This document shows positions 1-6,387 of a DNA stretch of 8,752 bases, in pieces. Where the stretch lies: positions 1-8,752 of the forward strand of contig NQJH01000222.1 in NCBI GenBank assembly GCA_002256685.1. Direction: 5' to 3'. Numbering within the stretch: the first letter of the stretch is position 1; every line of letters starts with the position of its first letter. The DNA is from Methylococcaceae bacterium NSP1-2 (GTDB lineage Bacteria; Pseudomonadota; Gammaproteobacteria; Methylococcales; Methylomonadaceae). A model generated the notes under the pieces. The model was not told the DNA's origin, did no database searches, and was given only the letters and a program-made list of their open reading frames with translations. A program made the position numbers and the translations under genes.

Positions 1-1083
1 TAAGGTTGGTAAGCCTGTATTGACTCCCGCATTTTGCGCTCTATGGCGCAAGTAATGATCCATCAATACAATCGCCATCATGGCTTCGGCAATCGGTGTG
101 GCGCGAATACCGACGCAGGGATCATGGCGACCTTCGGTAATCACTTCAATAGCTTCACCTTTGGCATTAATACTTCTACCTGCTAAGCGCAAGCTGGAAG
201 TCGGTTTTAATGCAATGCTTGCAGTAATATTTTGACCGCTGGAAATACCGCCTAAAATTCCCCCCGCATGATTGCTTAAAAACCCCTCTGGGGTGATTTC
301 ATCCCGAAAGTCGGTGCCTTTGCTGTTAATACAAGCAAAACCATCACCGATTTCTACGCCTTTCACGGCATTGATGCTCATCAAGGCATAAGCTAATTCT
401 GCATCTAAACGATCAAAAATAGGTTCACCTAAACCAGCAGGAACATTGCTAGCGACTACTTCGATACGCGCTCCAATCGAATTGCCTTCTTTGCGTAAGG
501 CATCCATATAAGCTTCCATTTCGGCAACTTTATCGACATCAGGGCAGAAAAACGCATTAGTTTCGACAATTGACCAATCCAGTTTTTCAATTTTAATCGG
601 ACCTAATTGGGATAAATAACCGCGAATTTCGATACCCGCTTGCTCTTTTAAATACTTTTTGGCAATTGCTCCCGCTGCAACGCGCATGGCGGTTTCCCGC
701 GCCGATGAACGCCCACCGCCACGATAATCTCGAAAGCCATATTTTTGCTGATAAGTGTAATCTGCATGACCCGGTCTAAAAGTGTCAGCGATTTTGGAAT
801 AATCTTTAGAACGTTGGTCGGTATTTTCAATCAGTAAACCAATCGGTGTTCCGGTGGTTTTGCCTTCAAACACGCCCGACAAAATTTTAACTTCATCGGC
901 TTCACGGCGTTGCGTGGTATGCCGTGAAGTACCCGGTTTTCTGCGATCCAAATCGCCTTGTATATCCGCTTCTGTTAATGACATTCCCGCAGGGCAACCA
1001 TCAACAATACAACCGATAGCCGCACCATGACTTTCACCAAATGAAGTGACGGTAAATAATTTTCCTATTGTGTTTCCAGACAT
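1..1083 (-). CDS. aroC: Chorismate synthase, partial at the C-terminal end
   Basis: Chorismate synthase makes chorismate from 5-enolpyruvylshikimate-3-phosphate, the last step of the shikimate pathway, in the cytoplasm with reduced FMN as cofactor. I translated the whole minus-strand frame: 361 codons from the ATG at 1083 to the window edge without a stop. Family signatures are GESHG near residue 16, RPGHADYTY, RGGGRSSARETAMRVAAG, a KGVEIGDGF block, SNHAGGILGGISSGQ and GRHDPCVGIRA. It can be followed residue by residue against E. coli AroC (361 aa). The last visible residues, AQNAGVNTGLPTL, align with the E. coli C-terminus, so only the stop and perhaps a few residues lie outside. The start is 2 bp after the prmB stop, the usual prmB-aroC order, so co-transcription and translational coupling are likely. 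Only a weak GGA precedes the ATG. Identification is secure. Confidence 0.97.
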   Translation of the reverse strand, partial: MSGNTIGKLFTVTSFGESHGAAIGCIVDGCPAGMSLTEADIQGDLDRRKPGTSRHTTQRREADEVKILSGVFEGKTTGTPIGLLIENTDQRSKDYSKIADTFRPGHADYTYQQKYGFRDYRGGGRSSARETAMRVAAGAIAKKYLKEQAGIEIRGYLSQLGPIKIEKLDWSIVETNAFFCPDVDKVAEMEAYMDALRKEGNSIGARIEVVASNVPAGLGEPIFDRLDAELAYALMSINAVKGVEIGDGFACINSKGTDFRDEITPEGFLSNHAGGILGGISSGQNITASIALKPTSSLRLAGRSINAKGEAIEVITEGRHDPCVGIRATPIAEAMMAIVLMDHYLRHRAQNAGVNTGLPTL

Positions 1084-1085
1084 AG

Positions 1086-2012
1086 TTAATCCAACGCTGT
1101 TTTAAATAATTCGTGATAGTGCTGTACTTGTTCAGCAGTGAGTAAAAATACGCCGTCACCGCCGCGTTCAAAATCTAGCCAATAAAAAGGTACGTCAGGG
1201 AACATACTTTGCAAGGTTTCGGCACTGCTACCCACTTCAACAATTAAAATGCCCTGCTCTGCTAAATAATCAGCCGCATCGACCAGAATACGCAACACTA
1301 AATCTAAACCAGATTCACCGCCTTTAAAACCCATAGCGGGTTCAGCATGAAACTCTTCGGGCAAATAAGTCCATTCGACCGTAGAGACATAAGGCGGATT
1401 ACTGACAATAATATCGTAGCGTTTCGCCGGCAATTGATTAAATAAATCCGATTGATACAACGTCACCGACTCGTCCATTCGATGTTTTTCGACATTGATT
1501 TGCGCCACAGTGAGCGCGTCCTCTGATAAATCTACCGCATCAACCAGCGCGTGATGAAACGCATACGCACAGGCAATAGCAATACAGGCACTGCCAGTAC
1601 ATAAATCTAAAATGTGGGCAACGTTCTCTTCTTCCACCCACGGTGCGAAGCGTTGTTCAATGAGTTCGGCAATCGGTGATCTTGGTACTAATACGCGCTC
1701 ATCCACATAAAAAGCAAGACCTGTAAAAATAGCTTCATGGGTTAAATAGGCGGCAGGAATTCTTTTTTGAATACGTTGATGTACGATGTCAACAATCGCT
1801 GAGCGTTCTGCGGAGGTTAATGCCGCTTCCAAATAAAATTCAGCCAAATTATACGGTTGATGAATGGTATGTAGCACGATTGCCGCCGCTTCATCTAACG
1901 CGCTTGCTGTGCCATGACCAAAACAAACTTGGGCTTCGGTAAATTGGCTGGCAGCCCAGCGGATATAATCGCGAATAGTGAATAAAGTCGTTAACACGTC
2001 TGTTGTTTTCAT
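1086..2012 (-). CDS. prmB: Ribosomal protein L3 glutamine N5-methyltransferase
   Basis: PrmB is an S-adenosylmethionine-dependent enzyme that methylates a glutamine of ribosomal protein L3. The 308 aa product has a helical N-terminal domain (about 1-100), RVLVPRSPIAELI (106-118), the SAM-binding glycine motif DLCTGSACIAIA (136-147) and the catalytic NPPY at 205-208, which identifies N5-glutamine methyltransferases. PrmB is favoured over the paralogue PrmC (release factors) by the segment EPAMGFKGGESGLDLV after NPPY, the ending WLDFERGGDGVFLLT, and the position directly before aroC. Length matches the family (about 300-310 aa). No clear Shine-Dalgarno precedes the ATG; a perfect 9 bp stem-loop lies 20-41 bases upstream. 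A gap of 66 bp separates it from the upstream lipoprotein gene on the same strand. Confidence 0.95.
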   Translation of the reverse strand: MKTTDVLTTLFTIRDYIRWAASQFTEAQVCFGHGTASALDEAAAIVLHTIHQPYNLAEFYLEAALTSAERSAIVDIVHQRIQKRIPAAYLTHEAIFTGLAFYVDERVLVPRSPIAELIEQRFAPWVEEENVAHILDLCTGSACIAIACAYAFHHALVDAVDLSEDALTVAQINVEKHRMDESVTLYQSDLFNQLPAKRYDIIVSNPPYVSTVEWTYLPEEFHAEPAMGFKGGESGLDLVLRILVDAADYLAEQGILIVEVGSSAETLQSMFPDVPFYWLDFERGGDGVFLLTAEQVQHYHELFKTALD

Positions 2013-2031
2013 GGTTTAAAAGTAAGATGGG

Positions 2032-2053
2032 GTGCTTGCTGGTCAGCAAGCAC
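2032..2053. repeat. Perfect 9 bp inverted repeat between the TPR lipoprotein gene and prmB
   Basis: GTGCTTGCT at 2032-2040 and AGCAAGCAC at 2045-2053 are exact reverse complements around a GGTC loop. The structure fills the middle of the 66 bp gap between the upstream lipoprotein stop (2079) and the prmB start (2012). On the minus strand, the direction of both genes, the stem is followed by CCCATCTTACTTTTA rather than a T run, so it is not a classical intrinsic terminator. It may be a weak attenuator, an mRNA-processing stem or a protein-binding palindrome. Confidence 0.6.
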
Positions 2054-2078
2054 TTCAAGGATTATGAATGAGGTCAAA

Positions 2079-2930
2079 TTAATATTTACTGGCTTTGGCG
2101 CGGGCTTCTTGAGCCCCTTTAAAATCTTTTTGCATTTCGCGGGCTTTAGCCACTAATAACCAACTGTGTTTTTTCAGTGCAGGATCATTAACCGCCAGTT
2201 GTGCGGATTTTTTTGCCAAATCTTCTGCCTGACTGGGTTTTGACTTAAGTTTTAACAGTGCTAATTTGTAATATAAAGTCGCATTGCGTGGCTCGATGCG
2301 GCTAGCTCGCTCCAGTGTGGTAGTGGCGGATTCAACATTGCCTTTTTGATTATCTTCATTTGCTGCTAATACTAAAGAACCGACCACAGGCGATAAGGGC
2401 GTGAAAGTTTCTAATGGTTGAAACGCGGTGTGCGTTTCAACTTCTGGCTCTGCTGGTGCTTGTTCTACGACAGGCTCTACTTTTGGTTCGGGCTTTGGCT
2501 TGGGTTTAGGTTTTTCTTCGGGTTCCAGCTCTATCTCTGGCACTGAACCCAGCTCTGGTAAGGTAGATTTTTGTTGCAAGGCAGCGAGCTCTTGTTCTTG
2601 TGCGGGCGTTAAAATAGCTTGCCCTGCTGGTAAGGGTTCAGGTTTTAATATTTGAGGCTTATTTATGGAATCCACCCCGAGCAGTGGCGAGGTTTGTACT
2701 GTTTCCGTGGTATCTGGAACAACGGGTTTAGGTGCTTGCGCAATCGGCTCAGGCGGTTTTTGAGGGTGTGGTTTGTTGCCATAAATGGGCGTGTTATTAC
2801 CATAAACGGGTGCCGGCGGCTGAGAACCATAAAATTCAGCACACCCTGTGACGAGAGCAGGAATTGAACAAAGTAAAAAAAGTCGTTTGATTAACATGGG
2901 TGTACACAATCTGATTAGTTTTGTTTTCAT
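2079..2930 (-). CDS. Proline-rich TPR-like lipoprotein of unknown function
   Basis: The 283 aa product starts with a signal peptide ending in a lipobox, LVTGC (cysteine 30), so it is predicted to be lipid-anchored in the envelope. A long linker follows, rich in Pro, Glu, Gln and Lys, with a YGN repeat (VYGN, then IYGN, about 42-51) and a charged run EEKPKPKPKPEPK (138-150). The C-terminal hundred residues (about 184-280) form a helical TPR-like domain, including LERASRIEPRNATLYYKLALLKL. The layout of lipid anchor, extended spacer and TPR domain suggests a peptidoglycan-spanning scaffold or adaptor, but no partner is evident. The start is uncertain: Met12 (position 2897) would give a more typical 19-residue lipoprotein signal peptide, and neither ATG has a recognisable ribosome binding site. 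It lies between ssb and prmB on the same strand. I cannot assign a gene name. Confidence 0.8.
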   Translation of the reverse strand: MKTKLIRLCTPMLIKRLFLLCSIPALVTGCAEFYGSQPPAPVYGNNTPIYGNKPHPQKPPEPIAQAPKPVVPDTTETVQTSPLLGVDSINKPQILKPEPLPAGQAILTPAQEQELAALQQKSTLPELGSVPEIELEPEEKPKPKPKPEPKVEPVVEQAPAEPEVETHTAFQPLETFTPLSPVVGSLVLAANEDNQKGNVESATTTLERASRIEPRNATLYYKLALLKLKSKPSQAEDLAKKSAQLAVNDPALKKHSWLLVAKAREMQKDFKGAQEARAKASKY

Positions 2931-2975
2931 GACGCTAACGCGTCTCTGGCTACATTGCTACGCAGAGCGTGGCAA
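2931..2975. repeat. Double-hairpin intergenic element, possible dispersed repeat
   Basis: Two short palindromes sit back to back in the gap after ssb. GACGC-TAAC-GCGTC occupies 2931-2944. TTGCTACGC (2955-2963) pairs with GCGTGGCAA (2967-2975) around an AGA loop, with one non-Watson-Crick position. The element abuts the upstream ATG of the TPR lipoprotein gene. No T run follows either stem on the minus strand, so it is a poor terminator candidate. From memory, similar GCGTAGCAA / CAGAGCGT strings recur as dispersed elements in some gammaproteobacterial and cyanobacterial genomes; only one copy is in this window, so that assignment is an inference. Confidence 0.45.
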
Positions 2976-2987
2976 CAATAAAAGGGC

Positions 2988-3488
2988 TTAGAACGGTATA
3001 TCATCATCAAAATCATCATAAGATTGCGGTGGTGGTGACGGTGGCATAGAGCTTGTATTAGGTGCTGGTGCGGATTGTTGAGACGCGTAGGAAGATTGAG
3101 ACTCTGGTTCAGTAGGACTCGGTTGTGGCTGGTCACTACCAAAATGACTAGTACCCCCACTTCGACTGTCTAACATCTGCATTTCTGTGGCAATAATTTC
3201 GGTGGTATAACGATCATGACCGCCTTGATCTTGCCATTTGCGAGTTTGTAAGCGTCCTTCAACGTAAATTTGTCCGCCTTTTTTTAAATATTCGCCGACT
3301 ATTTCCGCTAACCGATTAAAAAAAACCACGCGATGCCATTCTGTAGATTCTTTTTTTTCCCCTGTTTGTTTATCTTTCCATCTAAAATTGGTCGCTAGAC
3401 TGATATTAGCTACTGCCCCTCCGCTAGGCATATAACGAACTTCAGGGTCAGCCCCTAGTCTTCCAATTAATGTCACTTTATTAAGCAT
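2988..3488 (-). CDS. ssb: Single-stranded DNA-binding protein
   Basis: SSB coats single-stranded DNA during replication, recombination and repair and recruits partner proteins through its acidic tail. The 166 aa product has an N-terminal OB fold (about 1-108) closely following E. coli SSB: NKVTLIGRLGADPEVRYMPS, then TEWHRVVFFNRLAEIVGEYL and DRYTTEIIATEMQML. The DNA-stacking aromatics of E. coli (W40, W54, F60, W88) correspond to W37, W51, F57 and W85. A disordered Gln/Ser/Pro linker (about 110-156) leads to the interaction tip DDFDDDIPF. The start is supported by AGGAGA at 3496-3501, 7 bases before the ATG, and by a consensus -10 box further upstream. It probably forms its own transcription unit, perhaps reading on into the TPR lipoprotein gene. 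Confidence 0.97.
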   Translation of the reverse strand: MLNKVTLIGRLGADPEVRYMPSGGAVANISLATNFRWKDKQTGEKKESTEWHRVVFFNRLAEIVGEYLKKGGQIYVEGRLQTRKWQDQGGHDRYTTEIIATEMQMLDSRSGGTSHFGSDQPQPSPTEPESQSSYASQQSAPAPNTSSMPPSPPPQSYDDFDDDIPF

Positions 3489-3495
3489 CTACCGT

Positions 3496-3501
3496 TCTCC
3501 T
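3496..3501 (-). promoter_or_regulatory. Ribosome binding site of ssb
   Basis: Read on the minus strand this is AGGAGA, 7 bases before the ssb ATG at 3488. It is the strongest Shine-Dalgarno sequence in the window and fixes the ssb start. Confidence 0.8.
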
Positions 3502-3536
3502 AACATTTTGTTTTTTCGCTTAAATCAACATATCTC

Positions 3537-3566
3537 ATTATAAAACCATTTACGACACGGGTATAA
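3537..3566 (-). promoter_or_regulatory. Probable sigma-70 promoter of ssb
   Basis: On the minus strand a perfect TATAAT (-10) lies at 3542-3537, about 49 bases before the ssb start. The -35 region is poor: the best hexamer is TTATAC at 3566-3561 with an 18 bp spacer. Transcription would start near 3530, leaving a leader of about 40 bases that contains the ribosome binding site. The surrounding 88 bp gap (3489-3576) is AT-rich and holds nothing else I can identify. Confidence 0.5.
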
Positions 3567-3576
3567 TTGAAAATCG

Positions 3577-4325
3577 CTAATCAGCTGGATTTTCCTGCAA
3601 TTTTCGATAATTAATCGATGCTTTTAGCCCCGCAAAGCGTCCACTCATACGAATTAAGTCTTGGGTCTTCTTATCAAAAGTAATTCTGACCTCATTTAAA
3701 GCGCGATCTTCATAACCTTCTTCAATGCGCGGGGTTTCCAGTAGAAAATGATACAAATATATTTCTTTGTCTATCTCATCAGTAATAGTCAATGGTGCGC
3801 CCAATTGGGCAAGAACAGCGGGTTTTTTCGGCAAATGAGCGGACACTTTTTCCAAGCCTTCGGGATTAGCGCGGAGTTGTCTTTTTTCTTTATCGATTTT
3901 ACCGCCGCCGATGGCACGCAAAGACGCTTCCAAAAATTTTTGGGGTGCGATTTGTAACACGCGGTTATTTTTCTTTCTTTATTAAAATATAAGTCAGAAT
4001 AAAATTTAATTTCTGGCTTAATAATCTGATTTTTAGCATCCAATTTACGAAACCAATACCGCCAATGTCTGCCGCCGTCTTTGGTGGGTGTATCTTCACT
4101 GGCATACAGTTTAGATAACGAGACAAAATCTTCGCTAAACAGAATAGGCTCTTTAAAATGCAGCGTAAAATCACCTTCTTTAGTCACACTAAAACTAAAA
4201 TGTTTATCAAAATCATCCATCTGCACATAAGTCTGATAAGCGCGTACCCAGTACATACAACCGGATAACAATAACACCGCAATTAACAGCCCAATCAAGC
4301 GAAATTTTCGGTTAATGGTTTTCAT
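3577..4325 (-). pseudogene. Frameshifted envelope lipoprotein gene (possible sequencing error)
   Basis: Two overlapping frames here make sense only as one gene. The first (ATG at 4325) encodes a lipoprotein signal peptide with lipobox LLSGC (cysteine 23) and reads well to about residue 119 (FNKERK). It then turns into an out-of-character basic sequence that stops at 3789. The second frame continues from 3960 as LQIAPQKFLEASLRAIGGG and ends at the TAG at 3577 (ENPAD). The switch falls at an A5 run (minus strand, positions 3972-3968). One extra A would join the frames as FNKERKNNRVLQIAP and give about 249 aa. The join is coherent in composition, and the combined pattern resembles an unnamed gammaproteobacterial lipoprotein I recognise only loosely. 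It follows hslO by 12 bp, so it is likely co-transcribed. Whether it is a true pseudogene, a phase-variable gene or a read error cannot be decided from the sequence. Function is unknown. Confidence 0.75.
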
Positions 4326-4337
4326 GGTCGTTTGTTA

Positions 4338-5207
4338 TTAATGTAAAGTTGCTGAATCATTAGCGACGCTCTCTTCCAATAAAAAAGTTTCCACGTCAAT
4401 TTTATCAAAATGATAGTGTTCGCTACAGAACTCACAAATCACTTCAATGCCGCCGCGTTCTTTCAATATATCTTCTAACTCTTGCTTGCCCATAGCGCGT
4501 AGTGTTTGCTCTATTTTTTGTCGTGAACACGCACATTGAAACTCAACCGCTTCCGCATCAAACAAACGTACTTTTTCATCATGAAATAAGCGATACAATA
4601 GCTGTTCACAGTCTAATTCTAACAATTCTTTTTCGGTGATAGTATTTGCCAGCATCTCAATGCGTTGCCAACCGTCTTCCTCACTGTCTTGTGTGGGTAA
4701 TTCTTGTAATAGCAAGCCCGCCGCTTGAGTGTGGTTAGCAAACAACCATAAACGGGTATTTAACTGTTCGGATTGTTCAAAATAACTTTCTAACGCGGTG
4801 GCTAACTGTTCACCTTGTAAAGGGACAATGCCTTGATAAGGTTTAGCATTTCCAGAATCAATTGTTAATACTAACCTTCCCTGTCCAAACATCGACTCTA
4901 ACGATCCTGCCGTCACCTCGCCACTGCTTCTAACCAAACCGCGAATTTTGCGCTCATCGGTAGATTGCGCCACCAGCGTGGTAATGGCGCCATCACCTTG
5001 GGCTTGCAAAATCATCGAGCCTTTAAATTTAATGGTTGCTGACAACATCACTACCGCCACTAATGCCTGTCCTAACAACTGCTGCACCACCGCAGAACCG
5101 TGTTGATGCTGTTTCGCCGCTTGCCAACTCGCCGTTAAATTCACCCACTCACCACGCACACCCAATTCTTCAAATAAAAATCGGCGTAAAATATCTTGCT
5201 CTGTCAT
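4338..5207 (-). CDS. hslO: Redox-regulated molecular chaperone Hsp33
   Basis: Hsp33 is a cytoplasmic holdase chaperone activated by oxidation. Under reducing conditions four cysteines bind zinc; oxidant stress forms disulfides and releases the client-binding surface. I start the protein at the ATG at 5207, giving 289 aa (E. coli about 292) with the typical N-terminus MTEQDILRRFLFEELGVRGEWV. Support for this start is GGGA at 5213-5216, 5 bases upstream; a longer in-frame extension back to 5339 would run antisense through the msrA start and looks non-homologous. Core motifs include SATIKFKGSMILQAQGDG and GIVPLQGEQLATALESYFEQSEQL. The zinc centre is complete: C225-A-C227 and C258-EF-C261. It diverges from msrA, another oxidative-damage gene, with 49 bp between start codons, and is followed 12 bp later by the broken lipoprotein gene. 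Confidence 0.96.
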   Translation of the reverse strand: MTEQDILRRFLFEELGVRGEWVNLTASWQAAKQHQHGSAVVQQLLGQALVAVVMLSATIKFKGSMILQAQGDGAITTLVAQSTDERKIRGLVRSSGEVTAGSLESMFGQGRLVLTIDSGNAKPYQGIVPLQGEQLATALESYFEQSEQLNTRLWLFANHTQAAGLLLQELPTQDSEEDGWQRIEMLANTITEKELLELDCEQLLYRLFHDEKVRLFDAEAVEFQCACSRQKIEQTLRAMGKQELEDILKERGGIEVICEFCSEHYHFDKIDVETFLLEESVANDSATLH

Positions 5208-5256
5208 GCTGTTCCCGTTAAAAATGTATTCTTTGTTTTCTAACATACCATAAGCC

Positions 5257-5838
5257 ATGATTTTTTCATCAAAAAAGCTTGTTTTACCCGACCCTGCCAG
5301 CGCGTTAGTCGGCAGACCCACACCCATGCCAATTAGCAACCGCCATTTTGTAACAGGTCAACCCATTGCACCGCCGTTTCCAGCTCACCTACAACAAGCC
5401 TTTTTCGCCTTAGGCTGTTTTTGGGGTGCAGAACGAAAATTCTGGCAATATCCTCATATCGTCAGTACCGCTGTCGGTTACAGCGGCGGTTATACACCTA
5501 ATCCCAGCTACGAAGAAGTCTGCACAGGACAAACAGGACATACCGAAGTCGTCAGTGTGATTTATGACCCTGCCTTAACGTCTTATGATGAACTACTGCA
5601 ATTATTTTGGGAATCGCATAATCCTACCCAAGGAATGCAGCAAGGCAACGACATCGGCACCGCTTCAAAAGAACATTACCAACAATGCCTAATACAACGC
5701 GGCTTTAAAGACATCACCACCGAAATTAAACCTGTCGATGTGTTTTATTATGCGGAAGATTATCACCAACAATATTTAGCGAAAAATCCGCAAGGCTATT
5801 GTGGTCTAGGTGGATTAGGTGTGAGGTTTAACGGGTAG
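5257..5838 (+). CDS. msrA: Peptide methionine sulfoxide reductase MsrA with internal deletion
   Basis: MsrA reduces methionine-S-sulfoxide in proteins. The 193 aa product has the long N-terminus of the E. coli type (KKLVLPDPASALVGRPTPMP), the catalytic GCFWG at 53-57 (Cys54), GYSGGYTPNPSYEEV (Tyr85), GHTEVV (Glu97), GNDIGT (Asp132) and resolving Cys182 in YCGLGG. Compared with E. coli MsrA, the block after GNDIGT is missing: the usual QYRSAIY and the following helix start, about 18 residues, are absent and the protein resumes at ASKEHYQQ. This removes the residue equivalent to active-site Tyr134. The second recycling cysteine (E. coli Cys206) is Arg190 here, which occurs in many homologues. 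The reading frame is intact. Activity is therefore doubtful, although the other catalytic residues remain. The start fits the homologous N-terminus but has no clear ribosome binding site. It is the only plus-strand gene and ends just before a stem-loop. Confidence 0.93.
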   Translation: MIFSSKKLVLPDPASALVGRPTPMPISNRHFVTGQPIAPPFPAHLQQAFFALGCFWGAERKFWQYPHIVSTAVGYSGGYTPNPSYEEVCTGQTGHTEVVSVIYDPALTSYDELLQLFWESHNPTQGMQQGNDIGTASKEHYQQCLIQRGFKDITTEIKPVDVFYYAEDYHQQYLAKNPQGYCGLGGLGVRFNG

Positions 5839-5868
5839 AGACGTTGTATTACAACGTCTACACTTTTT
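5839..5868 (+). terminator. Probable intrinsic terminator after msrA
   Basis: AGACGTTGT (5839-5847) and ACAACGTCT (5851-5859) form a perfect 9 bp stem with an ATT loop, directly after the msrA TAG. ACAC and then five T residues (5864-5868) follow. The stem has a modest GC content and the T run is four bases away, so termination strength is uncertain. It lies in the 45 bp gap between two convergent genes; on the minus strand no T run follows. The palindrome also resembles dispersed GTAGAGACGTTG-type repeats, which could have been adopted as a terminator. Confidence 0.6.
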
Positions 5869-5883
5869 GAAGTTTCTTTACTA

Positions 5884-6387
5884 TTAGACAATTACTGGCG
5901 CGTTGGGTAGCTCGTTAGGATTATCCACTGTTGCTGGAAAATGGCTGGTTAACAACGCGGTAATGCGTTCAATACCTATGAGTGCGCCGCGTTGAAAGTT
6001 GCCTAGTCGAAATTCGCTCTGCATAGCATGTGCTATGTCATCCCATTCCGCTTGTGCGACGCGCTTGTTAATACCACGGTCAGCAACAATATGAACAGTG
6101 CGGTCTGCCAATAACAGATAAATCAACACGCCACTGTTTTCTTCAGTGTCCCAGACGCGTAGTGTTGAAAATAGCTCTAATGCCCGTTGCTGTGATGACA
6201 CACCGCGCCACACTTGACCAGAACTCAGCGCGTTTTCAATGGCAAAACGCAGTTCGCCGCTGTGCGTGGATTCGGATTGCTGGATAGCAGTTTCAATGGC
6301 TTTGAGTGTTATTTTAGGAAATAACACCCGTTGCCGCCACGGCGGTGTAAAAGCATGAAGAAACCAGCGTTTAATTTTTTTTACCAT
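5884..6387 (-). CDS. TPM-domain protein, soluble type, function unknown
   Basis: The 167 aa product belongs to the TPM (TLP18.3/Psb32/MOLO-1) family, short form. Visible family features are a basic N-terminus (MVKKIKRWFLHAF), a helix beginning FPKITLKAIETAI, the strand HSGELRFAIE (42-51), and VWDTEENSGVLIYLLLADR followed by VHIVADRGI (78-106), with a helical C-terminal part ending near 150. There is no signal peptide or clear membrane segment, so it probably acts in the cytoplasm or peripherally at the inner membrane. Its ATG overlaps the end of the upstream TPM gene by 7 bases (ATGGTAA), indicating translational coupling; GGAGG lies 12 bases before the ATG, rather far. It is the last gene of the lemA-TPM-TPM operon. 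A plant TPM protein is reported to have acid phosphatase activity, but no bacterial role can be deduced here. Confidence 0.88.
   Translation of the reverse strand: MVKKIKRWFLHAFTPPWRQRVLFPKITLKAIETAIQQSESTHSGELRFAIENALSSGQVWRGVSSQQRALELFSTLRVWDTEENSGVLIYLLLADRTVHIVADRGINKRVAQAEWDDIAHAMQSEFRLGNFQRGALIGIERITALLTSHFPATVDNPNELPNAPVIV

Noticed and set aside
648..830. Short minus-strand frame inside aroC
   Set aside because: Alternative frame of the intact, highly conserved aroC reading frame.
2428..2867. Plus-strand Gly/Ser-rich and Arg-rich open frames
   Set aside because: Antisense to the Pro/Lys/Glu spacer of the lipoprotein, with no ribosome binding site or recognisable domain.
2927..3160. 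Minus-strand frame overlapping the ssb tail and the intergenic repeat
   Set aside because: It is an alternative frame of the ssb linker that reads into the repeat; its CHALRSNVARDALAS ending is a repeat translation.
3968..3975. Programmed -1 ribosomal frameshift in the lipoprotein gene
   Set aside because: The site reads AGA AAA ATA in the entry frame, which lacks the X_XXY_YYZ pattern needed for re-pairing in the A site, and I saw no downstream stem-loop. Slippage in transcription remains possible but is not shown.
5208..5339. 44-residue N-terminal extension of Hsp33 with a GSGKT string
   Set aside because: It is the antisense of the msrA start region, the family begins at MTEQDIL, and the ATG at 5207 has a ribosome binding site. 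The GSGKT is a chance P-loop resemblance.
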